A stretch of DNA of 64,000 bases from Streptococcus pneumoniae (lineage in GTDB: Bacteria; Bacillota; Bacilli; Lactobacillales; Streptococcaceae). The stretch lies in contig NZ_CRPU01000005.1 in the NCBI RefSeq assembly GCF_001096185.1, positions 94,047 through 158,046 on the forward strand. The letters run 5' to 3'. The translations under genes were made by a program, and so were the position numbers. Below are positions 1 to 9,868 of this stretch, piece by piece; positions within the stretch are counted from its first letter, which is position 1, and each line of letters begins with the position of its first letter. Under the pieces are notes generated by a model, which had not been told where the DNA came from, ran no database searches, and worked only from the letters and a program-made list of their open reading frames with translations.

Positions 1-432
1 TTTGCCTATATCATGGTATAACCAAGGACAAGGCAGTAAACTTGCAAAAGCGATGGCTAGATTTGCTTCTTCAAATTGCCGATAAATGTGTGAGATATAA
101 TGATAGCAGGTTGGAGCAATTGGATGTTGCTCCATTTCCTGATCGCTGATTTCCAATTCCTTGAAAAATTGTTGGCGGATAAATAACTCACCCTCCACTA
201 GACTCTGAGCATTTTGTTTCAAGAGTCTTTTCATCTCTTGATTGGAAGTCTTTTCAGCCAAGAGGTGATAGGCTTCTGAGAAGGCCTTCAAATAGTAGGC
301 ATCCTGAATCAAGTAATAGCGAAAGATGGACGGGTCTAAATTTCCCTCTTGCAACTGTAAAACAAAGGGGTGATGAAAGGAGGCCTGCCAAGCTTCCTTG
401 GATAATTCCATCGCAATATCTGTAAATTCCAT
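1..432 (-). CDS. tenA: Thiaminase II TenA, Cys-type (3' end beyond window)
   Basis: TenA hydrolyses aminopyrimidine breakdown products of thiamine so that HMP can be salvaged. The gene runs off the left edge; the first 144 codons are visible, of an expected 220-230. The catalytic cysteine of the family is seen at residue 135 in the motif LLPCPWLYHD, exactly the Bacillus subtilis numbering, so this is the active Cys form. The ATG lies 10 nt after the ecfT stop, so it is the last visible gene of the ykoE-ykoD-ykoC-tenA operon that starts behind the TPP riboswitch at 3212-3283. This context suits uptake of a pyrimidine precursor followed by its processing in the cytoplasm. It is a paralogue of the gene at 5124-5792, which lacks the cysteine. 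Confidence 0.93.
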   Translation of the reverse strand, partial: MEFTDIAMELSKEAWQASFHHPFVLQLQEGNLDPSIFRYYLIQDAYYLKAFSEAYHLLAEKTSNQEMKRLLKQNAQSLVEGELFIRQQFFKELEISDQEMEQHPIAPTCYHYISHIYRQFEEANLAIAFASLLPCPWLYHDIGK

Positions 433-442
433 AATAACTCCT

Positions 443-1093
443 TTATAAAAATAGACTGGTTTGAAGCAATAAAAAGAAAAGCAGGTAGATTAATTTTGTT
501 TTTTTAGGAATATAAAAAGTCCGATAGCTATTCTCCACCTGTGCATGTTCATCATATCCATGCGCCGACAGAGCTCTCAGATAAAGATGACGCCACCTAA
601 AGACTGTCATCAGAACTTTGCTGTAAATCAAGGGAGACCAAAAATGCAGTTCTTGACCACGCAATAGGCAAGCTTCCTTAAGGGACTTGATTTCTTGCTG
701 AATGAGGGGGAAGGAATTAAATACTACAATCAAGGCATAGGCCCAAGAACGTGATAACCCCTTTTGAGCCAAGTACAAAAGAAGCTCTTTTAGGGAAATA
801 GAGGAAACAAAGACAAGACCAATACAAACGGTCACAAAGGCCCTCGTTCCAAGCATGACTGCCTGCGAAGCATCTCCATGTAACTGAACTGCCCAGTAGT
901 TGGCCAAAGATGGCAAGATGGCGAGTAGAATCATCCAAACCAATACTTTAAATCGACGGTAATAAAGCATAAAGAAAATGCAAAATGCGACTACCGAAAG
1001 ATTCAGAGCAATCGAAGGAAGGAAAGATGTTTCCAAGGATAAAATCAGCAAGAAGAGACTGATAATAGGTGTCTGGGTTGCTACTTTGACCAT
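443..1093 (-). CDS. ykoC: ECF transporter transmembrane subunit (EcfT / YkoC-like)
   Basis: This 216-residue membrane protein has several hydrophobic helices and, in its cytoplasmic part, a SLKEA...RG stretch followed by RWRHLYLRALSAHGYDEHA. It resembles the CbiQ/EcfT coupling subunit that links the twin ATPase to the substrate-binding S component in energy-coupling-factor transporters. The coupling helices usually hold Ala-Arg-Gly signatures; here LRGQELHF and LSAHGYD are in the right places but degenerate. It lies 1 nt after the double ATPase gene and 10 nt before tenA, inside the TPP-riboswitch operon, so a role in thiamine or HMP uptake is inferred from context. The family is secure; the exact substrate is not shown by the sequence. 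Confidence 0.88.
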   Translation of the reverse strand: MVKVATQTPIISLFLLILSLETSFLPSIALNLSVVAFCIFFMLYYRRFKVLVWMILLAILPSLANYWAVQLHGDASQAVMLGTRAFVTVCIGLVFVSSISLKELLLYLAQKGLSRSWAYALIVVFNSFPLIQQEIKSLKEACLLRGQELHFWSPLIYSKVLMTVFRWRHLYLRALSAHGYDEHAQVENSYRTFYIPKKTKLIYLLFFLLLQTSLFL

Positions 1094-1094
1094 A

Positions 1095-2480
1095 CTATCT
1101 CACCTCCCCTTGAGTATTGCTACTCTGAGATGTGAGCGGTTTGGTGATAGTCACTTCGTTCACATGACTGAGCCCCTGACTAGTCATCTCAATCCAATAA
1201 TCAACCACAGTGATTAAGGGGTCTAAACGATGTGTAATCATCAAAAAACTTCTTCCTTGATTTCTCTCCTCCAGAATCCACTGACAAAAATAATGGCAAG
1301 CTCTATCATCCAAACCTGCAAAAGGTTCATCCAGCAAGATCACAGAAGCCTTGCTAGTCAAGATAGTCAAGAGCTGAAGAATCTTTTGCTGACCACCACT
1401 TAATTGATAAGGACTCTTATCGAGTGCCTGCTCCAAATCAAAATACCGTAAAGCTTGAAGAATTCGCTGATTTCTTTCAGAATCAGCTCCATCTAATTGA
1501 AGCTCTTCTCGCAGACTGGCTCGAATAAACTGCTTCTCAGCTTCCTGAACAACACCCGTCAGGTCATGATACAAACTCTTTTTCTTTTTCAGGACTGTCC
1601 CCTTCCAGGTAATGCGCCCCTTATACTTTTGAAATTGAAGAATAGACCGAAAGAGGGTGGATTTCCCGACACCATTATCACCCAAGATACAGGAAATTCC
1701 TTGGTAAAATGTAAAATCCGCAATCGAAAAGAGGGGACGCTTCTCCAGCTCACAAGTCGTTCGATCCATATGGAATAGTTCTGGGCTAGAAGCAACCTCC
1801 TTTGAAGCAACCTGTGTCATCTCAGAGGTAGGGATTTGAAACACTTCCCTTAGTTGTCCGTCTCTTAGCTCCACCATATGGTCGATATAGGCTTCATAAT
1901 CAGATAAATCATGGTCGCACAAAATAACTGTCTTCCCATTAGAGACCAACTCTTTTAGAATCTCCAATATCTCTATCCTACTCTTGCGGTCAATAGAAGC
2001 GAAAGGCTCATCCAAGAGATAGACCCTAGGATTCATAGCAAAGAGAACAGCCAAAGCAGCCTTTTGCTTTTCCCCACCTGATAAGTGATGGATGGGGCGG
2101 TGCAAGATCTTCTCACAACGACATTGCTGGACCACCTCTGCTATTTTAGAATCAATTTCCTGAACGGGATGGCCGATATTCTCCAAGGTAAAAATTAGCT
2201 CCTCAAACAAGTTCTCCATGGTAAATTGATGATTGGGATTTTGAAAGAGAATACCAACCGTTTGGACACGTTCGATGATAGAAAGCTGACTGACCTCGCT
2301 CCCATCTATCAGTACTTGACCACTATAGGGAAGAGAACTGACTTGGGCAATCATTTGAAAGAGACTGGATTTTCCAGACCCACTACTCCCAACTAACAAG
2401 GTAAAGGCTTGCTCATGAAAAGTAAAATCAATCGGTTCCGAAAAAATTGGGGACTGAATCTCCCGTAATTCCAGACCCAT
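1095..2480 (-). CDS. ykoD: Duplicated ECF ATPase for thiamine-precursor uptake (YkoD-like)
   Basis: Two ABC ATPase domains are fused in one 461-residue chain. The first has a Walker A GSSGSGKSSL near residue 31, signature LSGGEKQK and Walker B VYLLDEP. The second has Walker A GDNGVGKSTL near residue 270, signature LSGGQQKI and VILLDEP. Such a fused pair is typical of YkoD of the YkoEDC transporter, where one polypeptide replaces EcfA1/EcfA2. It powers import of thiamine or its pyrimidine moiety. The start ATG follows the ykoE stop directly and the stop is 1 nt before ykoC, indicating tight translational coupling. Both ATP sites look intact. The substrate is inferred from the riboswitch and from tenA. 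Confidence 0.92.
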   Translation of the reverse strand: MGLELREIQSPIFSEPIDFTFHEQAFTLLVGSSGSGKSSLFQMIAQVSSLPYSGQVLIDGSEVSQLSIIERVQTVGILFQNPNHQFTMENLFEELIFTLENIGHPVQEIDSKIAEVVQQCRCEKILHRPIHHLSGGEKQKAALAVLFAMNPRVYLLDEPFASIDRKSRIEILEILKELVSNGKTVILCDHDLSDYEAYIDHMVELRDGQLREVFQIPTSEMTQVASKEVASSPELFHMDRTTCELEKRPLFSIADFTFYQGISCILGDNGVGKSTLFRSILQFQKYKGRITWKGTVLKKKKSLYHDLTGVVQEAEKQFIRASLREELQLDGADSERNQRILQALRYFDLEQALDKSPYQLSGGQQKILQLLTILTSKASVILLDEPFAGLDDRACHYFCQWILEERNQGRSFLMITHRLDPLITVVDYWIEMTSQGLSHVNEVTITKPLTSQSSNTQGEVR

Positions 2481-3041
2481 CTATGCTTTTCCTCCAGTTG
2501 CAAACTGATGATAGAGTTTGACAATGGCACGAACCAAAATGGTACAGAAGAAATAAACAGAAATAAAACGTACCACAAGCAAGGAAAGGACAAACGGAAG
2601 TGAAAAGGCGTAGTAACCTAACTTAATGTATTCATAGACAAAGCTAACAAGCGTAATCCCAATACTATTAGCAGTTAGAGAGAGCCAACTCTCATAGCGA
2701 TTTCTAGTTACGATAAAACCAAGTTCACTTCCCAAACCTTGAACCAAGCCGGACAAAAGGGCACCTAGACCGAATTGGCTACCATAAAGGACTTCAGCAA
2801 GCGCAGCTAGAACTTCTCCAATCGTTGCACTTCCGACTCTCGGAACAAAGATAGCAGCAATGGGCGCGGCCATACACCAGAGTCCAAAGAGGATTTCATT
2901 GGCAAAGGCCTGTAAACCAAGAGGTGCTAAGATCAGGGTGAGGATATCAAACAGATAGCCAGATCCCACAAAAACGCCACCAAAAAAGATAGACAAGAAA
3001 GCAAGTAAGATAACATCTTTTAATTGCCATTTTTTCAACAT
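2481..3041 (-). CDS. ykoE: ECF transporter substrate-binding subunit YkoE
   Basis: This 186-residue polytopic membrane protein matches the YkoE family, the S component that binds thiamine or hydroxymethylpyrimidine. Visible traits are five or six hydrophobic helices, the central MAAPIAAIFVPRVGSATIGE segment and GLVQGLGSELGF, which are typical of the family. It is the first gene after the TPP riboswitch and its terminator. The ATG is preceded by an AAAGGAG Shine-Dalgarno site at about 3048-3054. Repression by thiamine pyrophosphate is expected through premature termination at 3127-3165. The order ykoE-ykoD-ykoC-tenA in one transcript strongly supports the assignment. Confidence 0.92.
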   Translation of the reverse strand: MLKKWQLKDVILLAFLSIFFGGVFVGSGYLFDILTLILAPLGLQAFANEILFGLWCMAAPIAAIFVPRVGSATIGEVLAALAEVLYGSQFGLGALLSGLVQGLGSELGFIVTRNRYESWLSLTANSIGITLVSFVYEYIKLGYYAFSLPFVLSLLVVRFISVYFFCTILVRAIVKLYHQFATGGKA

Positions 3042-3126
3042 AAAAAACTCCTTTTTTTAAAGAAAAGTGGGGCATTCAAGGAGACCTACCGAAAGGCTTA
3101 ACGTCCAGCCTATCCTCTTTTAATAA

Positions 3127-3165
3127 ACAAAAAAACTCCAATTACAAACGAGAATTAGAGTTTAG
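3127..3165 (-). terminator. Riboswitch-controlled intrinsic terminator of ykoE operon
   Basis: On the minus strand the arm AACTCTAATT pairs with AATTGGAGTT across a short loop and is followed by seven T residues. It lies between the TPP aptamer and ykoE, so it is the expression platform. It has a near copy at 5935-5974. Confidence 0.85.
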
Positions 3166-3211
3166 CTTACAAGATTAGACCGTTCTTTTCGACATACGAA
3201 AAAAACTGTTC

Positions 3212-3283
3212 ACATTTCCCTTCGCCAGTCTTAACTGTATCAGGTTCAATGGGTATCATCTCAGCCTAAAGCACCCCAAATGT
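3212..3283 (-). promoter_or_regulatory. TPP riboswitch (THI element) of ykoEDC-tenA
   Basis: Read on the minus strand, the aptamer opens with ACATTT and closes with AAATGT (P1). It contains the conserved CTGAGATGATACCC and GAACCTGAT blocks followed by a GGCGAAGGGAAA segment, the hallmarks of the THI box. It switches off the ykoE operon when thiamine pyrophosphate is plentiful. The sequence is almost identical to the copy at 6021-6092. Confidence 0.96.
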
Positions 3284-3306
3284 CTTTATTATTTAATTAT
3301 GTAATT

Positions 3307-3335
3307 ATTATAACACACATTTTATACTAGTTCAA
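3307..3335 (-). promoter_or_regulatory. Promoter of the first TPP-riboswitch operon
   Basis: On the minus strand a -35 TTGAAC (3330-3335) is separated by 17 nt from a perfect -10 TATAAT (3307-3312). Transcription would start near 3300, just ahead of the aptamer. Confidence 0.75.
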
Positions 3336-3383
3336 GAAATTGAACTGGAAATACAGCAGATCTTTCTTTGGTTAGATAGATAC

Positions 3384-4013
3384 CTATTGTTCACTCATTT
3401 CTCGAACAGTTTTTTCTATATTTTTTGCATACGATATTGCTGAAATGATTGAAACACCATCCATATTAGTCTTCATAATGTCTTTAATATCTTGCGTCTG
3501 TATCCCACCAATTGCAACTAAAGGCATTTGTGGCAATAGTTTTCTCATGACTTCAAGTCCTTCATAGCCTATAGCGCCACCAGCATCATCCTTTGACTGG
3601 GTATCAAATACAGGACCAACACCAACATAATCTACATATTCAACTTTTGATTGTTGAAATTCTTCCTCGTTCTTTATCGAAAGACCAATTATTTTATCTG
3701 GCATCAATTTTTTAATTTCATCAACACCAATATCATCTTGACCTACATGTACTCCGTCAGCATCTATCTCTAATGCTAACTCAATATCATCATTAACAAT
3801 AAACGGCACATTGTATTTTTTACAAAGTTCTTGAATTCGGATGGCTAGTTCAAGTTTTTCTGATCCCTTTAAAGCACCCGCACCCTTTTCTCGAAATTGA
3901 AATAAGGTTATACCACCTTTTAAGGCTTCCTCGACGACTGTATATAAATCTTTGCCTTGGCAAGTAGTCGTTCCACAAATAAAATATAGTTTTAATAATT
4001 CTTTATGAAACAT
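3384..4013 (-). CDS. thiE: Thiamine-phosphate synthase ThiE
   Basis: ThiE joins HMP pyrophosphate and thiazole phosphate to thiamine monophosphate in the cytoplasm. The 209-residue TIM-barrel protein shows the family signatures QFREKGA near residue 40, VNDDIELALEIDADGVHVGQDD near 75-95, GLSIKN, GVGPVFDTQSKDDAG for the phosphate loop, and AIGGI. The length is normal. It starts 1 nt after the thiM stop, so the two are co-translated, and it ends the tenA-thiM-thiE operon. It lies immediately upstream of the promoter for the next TPP-controlled operon. No thiC, thiG or thiD is present in the window, so the cell would rely here on salvaged precursors. Confidence 0.96.
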   Translation of the reverse strand: MFHKELLKLYFICGTTTCQGKDLYTVVEEALKGGITLFQFREKGAGALKGSEKLELAIRIQELCKKYNVPFIVNDDIELALEIDADGVHVGQDDIGVDEIKKLMPDKIIGLSIKNEEEFQQSKVEYVDYVGVGPVFDTQSKDDAGGAIGYEGLEVMRKLLPQMPLVAIGGIQTQDIKDIMKTNMDGVSIISAISYAKNIEKTVREMSEQ

Positions 4014-4014
4014 C

Positions 4015-4797
4015 TTACTTCACTCTTTTGAATTCCTTTACATCTTCGTCTGTAATCTCGTATAAGGCATTTATAAATTCAACTTTAAAGGTACCTGGAA
4101 GATGTCCATTTGGACGTTTTTCTGCCATTTCTCCAGCGATATTGTAAACCAACATTGCTGTTTCTAATGATTTCAATTCTTGACCTTTTTCTAGTCCGAT
4201 AAAGCTTGCTACTACAGCACCTAACAAGCATCCTGTCCCAATGACTTTTGGCATCATGGCACTACCATTATGAATCGTTACCACTTCTCCATTTACCGCA
4301 ATGGCATCCACTTCACCTGTTACTATTATAGGAATATTGAACTTCTCATTTGCTGCTAGAGCAATTTCATCAATATTATCTACTCCCGCACTGTCTACTC
4401 CTTTAGACGCCACATTTATACCTACTAAAGAAGCAATCTCGCCAGCATTTCCCCTAATCGCTGCTAGTTTGTAATTGTTGATTAGATCATCTGCTACTTT
4501 TTTTCTATATTCTCCTGCTCCACAAGCTACTGGATCTAATACTGCTGGGACATTATATTTCTCTGCAATTTTTAGTGCTTCTTGGTACAACTTCCAATTA
4601 TCATCCGTTAAGGTCCCAATGTTAATCAATAAGCCACCAGCATACTTTAACAAATCCTCTAAATCAGCAGGAAACTCACTCATAGCTGGTGATGCACCTA
4701 GTGCTACTAATCCATTTGCTGTGAAATTTTTTACTACATCATTGGTTATGCAAATGACCAAAGGTGCTTTTTCTTTTAATAATTTTAAACTTGTCAT
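4015..4797 (-). CDS. thiM: Hydroxyethylthiazole kinase ThiM
   Basis: ThiM phosphorylates the thiazole alcohol salvaged from broken-down thiamine, supplying one substrate of ThiE. The protein of about 260 residues shows [26 protein letters not shown] at its N-terminus, LLINIGTL, the [11 protein letters not shown] loop and the ATP/anion-hole motif [13 protein letters not shown]. The reading frame is open from 4818, but the ATG there lies inside the Shine-Dalgarno site (AAGGAAGGA); the internal ATG at 4797 (MTSLKLL) has the correct spacing and matches family starts. A BOX repeat at 4892-5089 separates it from the upstream tenA paralogue, with which it probably shares one TPP-controlled transcript. 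Confidence 0.94.
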   Translation of the reverse strand: MTSLKLLKEKAPLVICITNDVVKNFTANGLVALGASPAMSEFPADLEDLLKYAGGLLINIGTLTDDNWKLYQEALKIAEKYNVPAVLDPVACGAGEYRKKVADDLINNYKLAAIRGNAGEIASLVGINVASKGVDSAGVDNIDEIALAANEKFNIPIIVTGEVDAIAVNGEVVTIHNGSAMMPKVIGTGCLLGAVVASFIGLEKGQELKSLETAMLVYNIAGEMAEKRPNGHLPGTFKVEFINALYEITDEDVKEFKRVK

Positions 4798-4891
4798 ATT
4801 GAAATCCTTCCTTTTCACTTTATACGATCTACTGATTTCGATTTATCTCTATCTTTCGTTAAGAAATTTTTTTCATTTACATTGAATGATT

Positions 4892-5089
4892 TATACTCAA
4901 TGAAAATCAAAGAACAAACTAGGAAGCTAACCGCAGGTTGCTCAAATCACTGCTTTGAGATTGTAGATAAGACTGACGAAGTCAGCTCAAAACACTGTTT
5001 TGAGGTTGTAGATAAGACTGACGAAGTCAGTAACCATACCTACGGCAAGATGAAGCTGACGTGGTTTGAAGAGATTTTCGAAGAGATTT
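4892..5089. repeat. BOX element (boxA-boxB-boxB-boxC)
   Basis: Starts with the boxA TATACTCAATGAAAATCAAA, holds two tandem boxB-like units around GTAGATAAGACTGACGAAG, and ends with boxC GCTGACGTGGTTTGAAGAG...TTTTCGAAGAG. It fills most of the 325-nt gap between the second tenA and thiM, so it is probably transcribed inside a thiamine-salvage operon. An 81-codon reading frame crossing it is not a gene. Confidence 0.95.
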
Positions 5090-5123
5090 ACCTCATCAAA
5101 TTTGTAAATATCATGAGCCTTCT

Positions 5124-5792
5124 CTAGGCATCATAACCAATATCAAAAAAGGCTAATTCTAAAGAAACTGCTTGATTCCAGCGTTGCTGAAGTTCTGTCA
5201 AATCTTCTCGACCTTTCCCGACACGATTAAGTTCGTCAACCAAAAATTGAACCCACTCTGCAAAGAAAGGACCTCTGTGGAGATTGACCCATTCCGAATG
5301 AATATAGGCTTCAGGTAGAGGCAAATCTTTAGAACCCCAGTCTAAATAGAGACCTTCTGCAATGACTAGCATGACCAAAAGATGAGCATAGTCTGATGAA
5401 GACACAGCCGAATACATTAAATCCTGAAAGGCTTTTGTTACAGGGTGCAAGGTCACTTCCAGATAGTCATTCTCAGATACGTTTAACTCTTTGAAAGCCT
5501 TTTGGAAATAACCATCTTCATCTGCTTCAAGAAAACCTAGTTGCTTAGCAAAACGGAGTTTAGATTCAAGCTGGTCTGCGTGGGCTACGCAGGCACCCAG
5601 CATGGATAAGAAGGCATCAAAGAAGTGATAATCTTGAATTAGGTAGTCTTTTAAGACCTTATTCTCAATTGTCCCCGCAAAAAGTTCCTTAACAAAACGA
5701 TGATTGATTGCAGCTTGCCAATCCTTCTGACTGCTTTTTAATAATTCTCCAACAGTCAAACCTGGCTCAAATGCATAGTCTTGTGTTTCCAT
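5124..5792 (-). CDS. tenA: TenA-family protein lacking the catalytic cysteine (TenA_E-like)
   Basis: This 222-residue all-helical protein belongs to the TenA/PqqC fold family, with LIQDYHFFDAFLSMLG near 51-65 typical of TenA. At the place where active TenA has its catalytic Cys (PCPWLY in the gene at 1-432), this protein reads IAEGLY: Ala145 then Glu146. That resembles the TenA_E subgroup, for which aminohydrolase or formyl-aminopyrimidine hydrolase activity has been reported in plants. It is first in an operon with thiM and thiE behind its own TPP riboswitch, so a pyrimidine-salvage role is likely. Function beyond that is inference; it should not be called a classical thiaminase II without test. 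Confidence 0.85.
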   Translation of the reverse strand: METQDYAFEPGLTVGELLKSSQKDWQAAINHRFVKELFAGTIENKVLKDYLIQDYHFFDAFLSMLGACVAHADQLESKLRFAKQLGFLEADEDGYFQKAFKELNVSENDYLEVTLHPVTKAFQDLMYSAVSSSDYAHLLVMLVIAEGLYLDWGSKDLPLPEAYIHSEWVNLHRGPFFAEWVQFLVDELNRVGKGREDLTELQQRWNQAVSLELAFFDIGYDA

Positions 5793-5934
5793 ATTTATTT
5801 TTCCTCTCTTTACTCCTTAGTAATCAATAAAACACCAAGAGATACCAAGCAAAATCCTAGTTTCACTTGATCCTTTTAAAGAACATCGAGGGTATTTGCA
5901 GAGAGCTACCTAAACAAGCCTATCCAGTTTATAT

Positions 5935-5974
5935 AAACAAAAAAACTCCAATTACAATCAAGAATTAGAGTTGA
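5935..5974 (-). terminator. Riboswitch terminator of tenA-thiM-thiE
   Basis: Minus-strand hairpin AACTCTAATT / AATTGGAGTT followed by seven T. It is nearly identical to the terminator at 3127-3165 and forms the expression platform of the second TPP riboswitch. Confidence 0.85.
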
Positions 5975-6020
5975 CTTACAAGATTAGATCGTTCATTTCG
6001 CCATACGAAAAAAACTGTTC

Positions 6021-6092
6021 ACATTTCCCTTCGCCAGTCTTAACTGTATCAGGTTCAATGGGTATCATCTCAGCTTAAAGCACCCCAAATGT
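6021..6092 (-). promoter_or_regulatory. TPP riboswitch of tenA-thiM-thiE
   Basis: Same architecture as the element at 3212-3283: P1 ACATTT/AAATGT, CTGAGATGATACCC, GAACCTGAT and GGCGAAGGGAAA. The leader between here and the tenA ATG (5793-6020) holds only the terminator and a Shine-Dalgarno site. Confidence 0.96.
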
Positions 6093-6115
6093 CTCTATTA
6101 TTTAATTACTACACC

Positions 6116-6144
6116 AGTATAGCAAAAAATGAAAGCCCTAGCAA
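6116..6144 (-). promoter_or_regulatory. Promoter of tenA-thiM-thiE operon
   Basis: -35 TTGCTA (6139-6144), 17-nt spacer and -10 TATACT (6116-6121) preceded by TGC, an extended -10. The start point would be just upstream of the aptamer. Confidence 0.72.
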
Positions 6145-6208
6145 GATATTTGACCGAAAAATATCTTTATATAGTTTTTGATAGCGATTTATTCTTCCAA
6201 TACACGAA

Positions 6209-6234
6209 GAAAAACCTCCACATCAAGTGGAGGC
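6209..6234 (-). terminator. Terminator of lctO
   Basis: Minus-strand hairpin CCTCCACTT/AAGTGGAGG-type stem (GCCTCCACTTGATGTGGAGG) followed by five T, directly after the lactate oxidase stop codon. Confidence 0.85.
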
Positions 6235-6245
6235 AAGCTGTTTTA

Positions 6246-7382
6246 TCAATACAATTTTAAGTCACGTGGGTCAACTGGGAAGGTTGGGTTGTATGGGTTG
6301 TGACGGAGTTTGAAATGTTTGACATCTTCAATAGTCTGAGTTCCAGACAACTGCATGACTGTCTTCAATTCTGCATTCAAGTGTTCAAAGACTTGACGCA
6401 CACCAACACTACCACCGAGAGCCAAGCCATAGATGACAGGGCGGCCAATAGCTACTAAGTCTGCTCCTGAAGCCAAGGCTTTAAAGACATGTTGACCACG
6501 ACGAACACCAGAGTCAAAGACAATTGGCACACGTTTATCAACTGCTTCTGCCACTTCTTGAAGCGAGTCAAAGGCAGCTGGTCCACCGTCGATTTGACGA
6601 CCACCGTGGTTGGTTACCCAGATACCAGAAGCTCCTGCAGCAAGCGAACGTTCAACGTCCTCACGGCATTGTGGTCCCTTGACATACACAGGAAGTCCTG
6701 AGTATTCAGCGATAAATTCTACATCACGTGGAGACAAGCGTTGTTTAGCTGATTTGTAAACAAAGTCCATTGATTTACCAGCACCTTCTGGCAGGTATTC
6801 TTCAACAATCGGCATGCCAACTGGGAAGACAAAGCCATTACGCTTGTCCACCTCACGATTACCCCCTACAGTAGCATCTGCTGTCAAGACAATCGCTTTA
6901 TAACCTTCAGCCTTCACACGATCCATGATGTGGCGGTTAATGCCATCATCTTTACTAAAGTAAAATTGGAACCAATGAGGTGTCCCTTGAAGGGCTTCCG
7001 TAATTTCTGGAAGGTCGACAGTAGAGTAAGAGCTGGTTGTATAAAGAGAACCAAACTCATGCACACCACGCGCAGTCGCCATTTCACCCTGTTCATTCGC
7101 TAATTTATGAGCCGCAACAGGCGCCATAATGATTGGTGAAGACAATTTTTCGCCTGCAAATTCAATCTCTGTACTTGGATTTTCTACATTGCAAAGTGTA
7201 TGAGGAACGATGAGCTTGTGATTAAAGGCGCGGATATTCTCACGCAAAGTGAAAGTATCTTCCGCCCCACTAGCGATATAGCCAAATGCTGCTTTAGGGA
7301 TAACTTGTTGCGCCATTGGCTCCAAATCATAGGTATTGATGAAATCTACATGGCCTTCTGCATTGCTTGTTTTGTATGACAT
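6246..7382 (-). CDS. lctO: L-lactate oxidase LctO
   Basis: An FMN enzyme that oxidises L-lactate to pyruvate with O2 and releases hydrogen peroxide, a second H2O2 source of streptococci beside pyruvate oxidase. The 378-residue TIM-barrel protein carries the alpha-hydroxy-acid oxidase signature WVTNHGGRQIDGGPA with the catalytic histidine, plus FDSGVRRGQHVFKALASGADLVAIGRP for FMN phosphate binding. The full-length family size is kept. It is monocistronic: its own promoter at 7431-7459, a candidate cre site between promoter and start, an AAGGAGGA Shine-Dalgarno site, and a terminator right after the stop. Confidence 0.97.
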   Translation of the reverse strand: MSYKTSNAEGHVDFINTYDLEPMAQQVIPKAAFGYIASGAEDTFTLRENIRAFNHKLIVPHTLCNVENPSTEIEFAGEKLSSPIIMAPVAAHKLANEQGEMATARGVHEFGSLYTTSSYSTVDLPEITEALQGTPHWFQFYFSKDDGINRHIMDRVKAEGYKAIVLTADATVGGNREVDKRNGFVFPVGMPIVEEYLPEGAGKSMDFVYKSAKQRLSPRDVEFIAEYSGLPVYVKGPQCREDVERSLAAGASGIWVTNHGGRQIDGGPAAFDSLQEVAEAVDKRVPIVFDSGVRRGQHVFKALASGADLVAIGRPVIYGLALGGSVGVRQVFEHLNAELKTVMQLSGTQTIEDVKHFKLRHNPYNPTFPVDPRDLKLY

Positions 7383-7401
7383 AAACTGTCCTCCTTGATT
7401 A

Positions 7402-7415
7402 AGTAAGCGTTTGCT
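7402..7415 (-). promoter_or_regulatory. Candidate CcpA cre site in the lctO leader
   Basis: The minus-strand sequence AGCAAACGCTTACT matches the core GnAAnCGnTTnC of the cre consensus, missing only the outermost T and A. It lies just downstream of the predicted start point, a roadblock position, which would suit carbon-catabolite repression of lctO. Confidence 0.5.
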
Positions 7416-7430
7416 TTTTACTATACAACT

Positions 7431-7459
7431 ATAATAACTCTTTTTTCAATCATTTTCAA
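7431..7459 (-). promoter_or_regulatory. lctO promoter
   Basis: -35 TTGAAA (7454-7459), exactly 17 nt, then -10 TATTAT (7431-7436). The predicted start near 7424 leaves a leader of about 40 nt containing the cre-like site. Confidence 0.65.
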
Positions 7460-7972
7460 GAGTTTTGCTTAAAAACCATCTTATTTTTTCATACAATATA
7501 CTATCCCTACTTTCCTTAAACTCTAAACTTTAGTCTATATTAAGTGAATCGTTGAGATTTTTTGCTGCCAGGCATTTGAACTACTTTTTTATTTACTGAT
7601 TCGATCTACTAATGCTATAAAAAAACAAGTGAATAAGACACCAGAACATCCTCTAATAGGGCTTATGGACTTATATCGATCCCATATATATTGTTTAAGC
7701 AAGATACTATCCTAGTTGACGCTAACTTCCTATCCCACTTATTAATTTTTTATTTATAGTGAATCTGAACAAATCAATTGGGGGATCCAAGTCAATTTCT
7801 AGTACTTTTTGAAAAGTTTCAGCGTACTATCGTAAAATGAAATAAAACATGCGCAAATTGATTAGGGAATTTAAACCAATTTCTAACAATGTCTTAGAAA
7901 TCAAAGTGTACTATTTCAACTTCAATACACTATACTTCATTTTCTCCTTAAATTCAGTCTCTTTTTGCATCG
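7460..7972. other. Gene-free stretch with two diverged copies of a ~60-nt segment
   Basis: Between lctO and lysS no coding sequence is convincing. Positions 7771-7830 and 7855-7914 resemble each other: both start AAAT(C/T)(A/G)ATT, share a CAATTTCTA block and end in GTACTAT about 60 nt later. This looks like a decayed repeat or insertion-sequence remnant; I cannot name it. The rest is AT-rich and unassigned. Confidence 0.4.
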
Positions 7973-8000
7973 AAAAATCCTCTGGCAAGTACCAGAGGAT
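7973..8000 (-). terminator. Terminator of lysS
   Basis: Perfect stem ATCCTCTGGTACTTGCCAGAGGAT on the minus strand followed by TTTTT, 7 nt after the lysS stop. Confidence 0.92.
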
Positions 8001-8006
8001 AAGAAT

Positions 8007-9868
<1,862 letters not shown>

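Noticed and set aside
4882-5127. 81-codon frame across the BOX element
   Set aside because: It is made of repeat sequence with internal duplication and no ribosome site.
7513-7535. CiaR-type repeat (TTTAAG-N5-TTTAAG) upstream of lctO
   Set aside because: The second half does not match and there is no csRNA-like promoter plus terminator.
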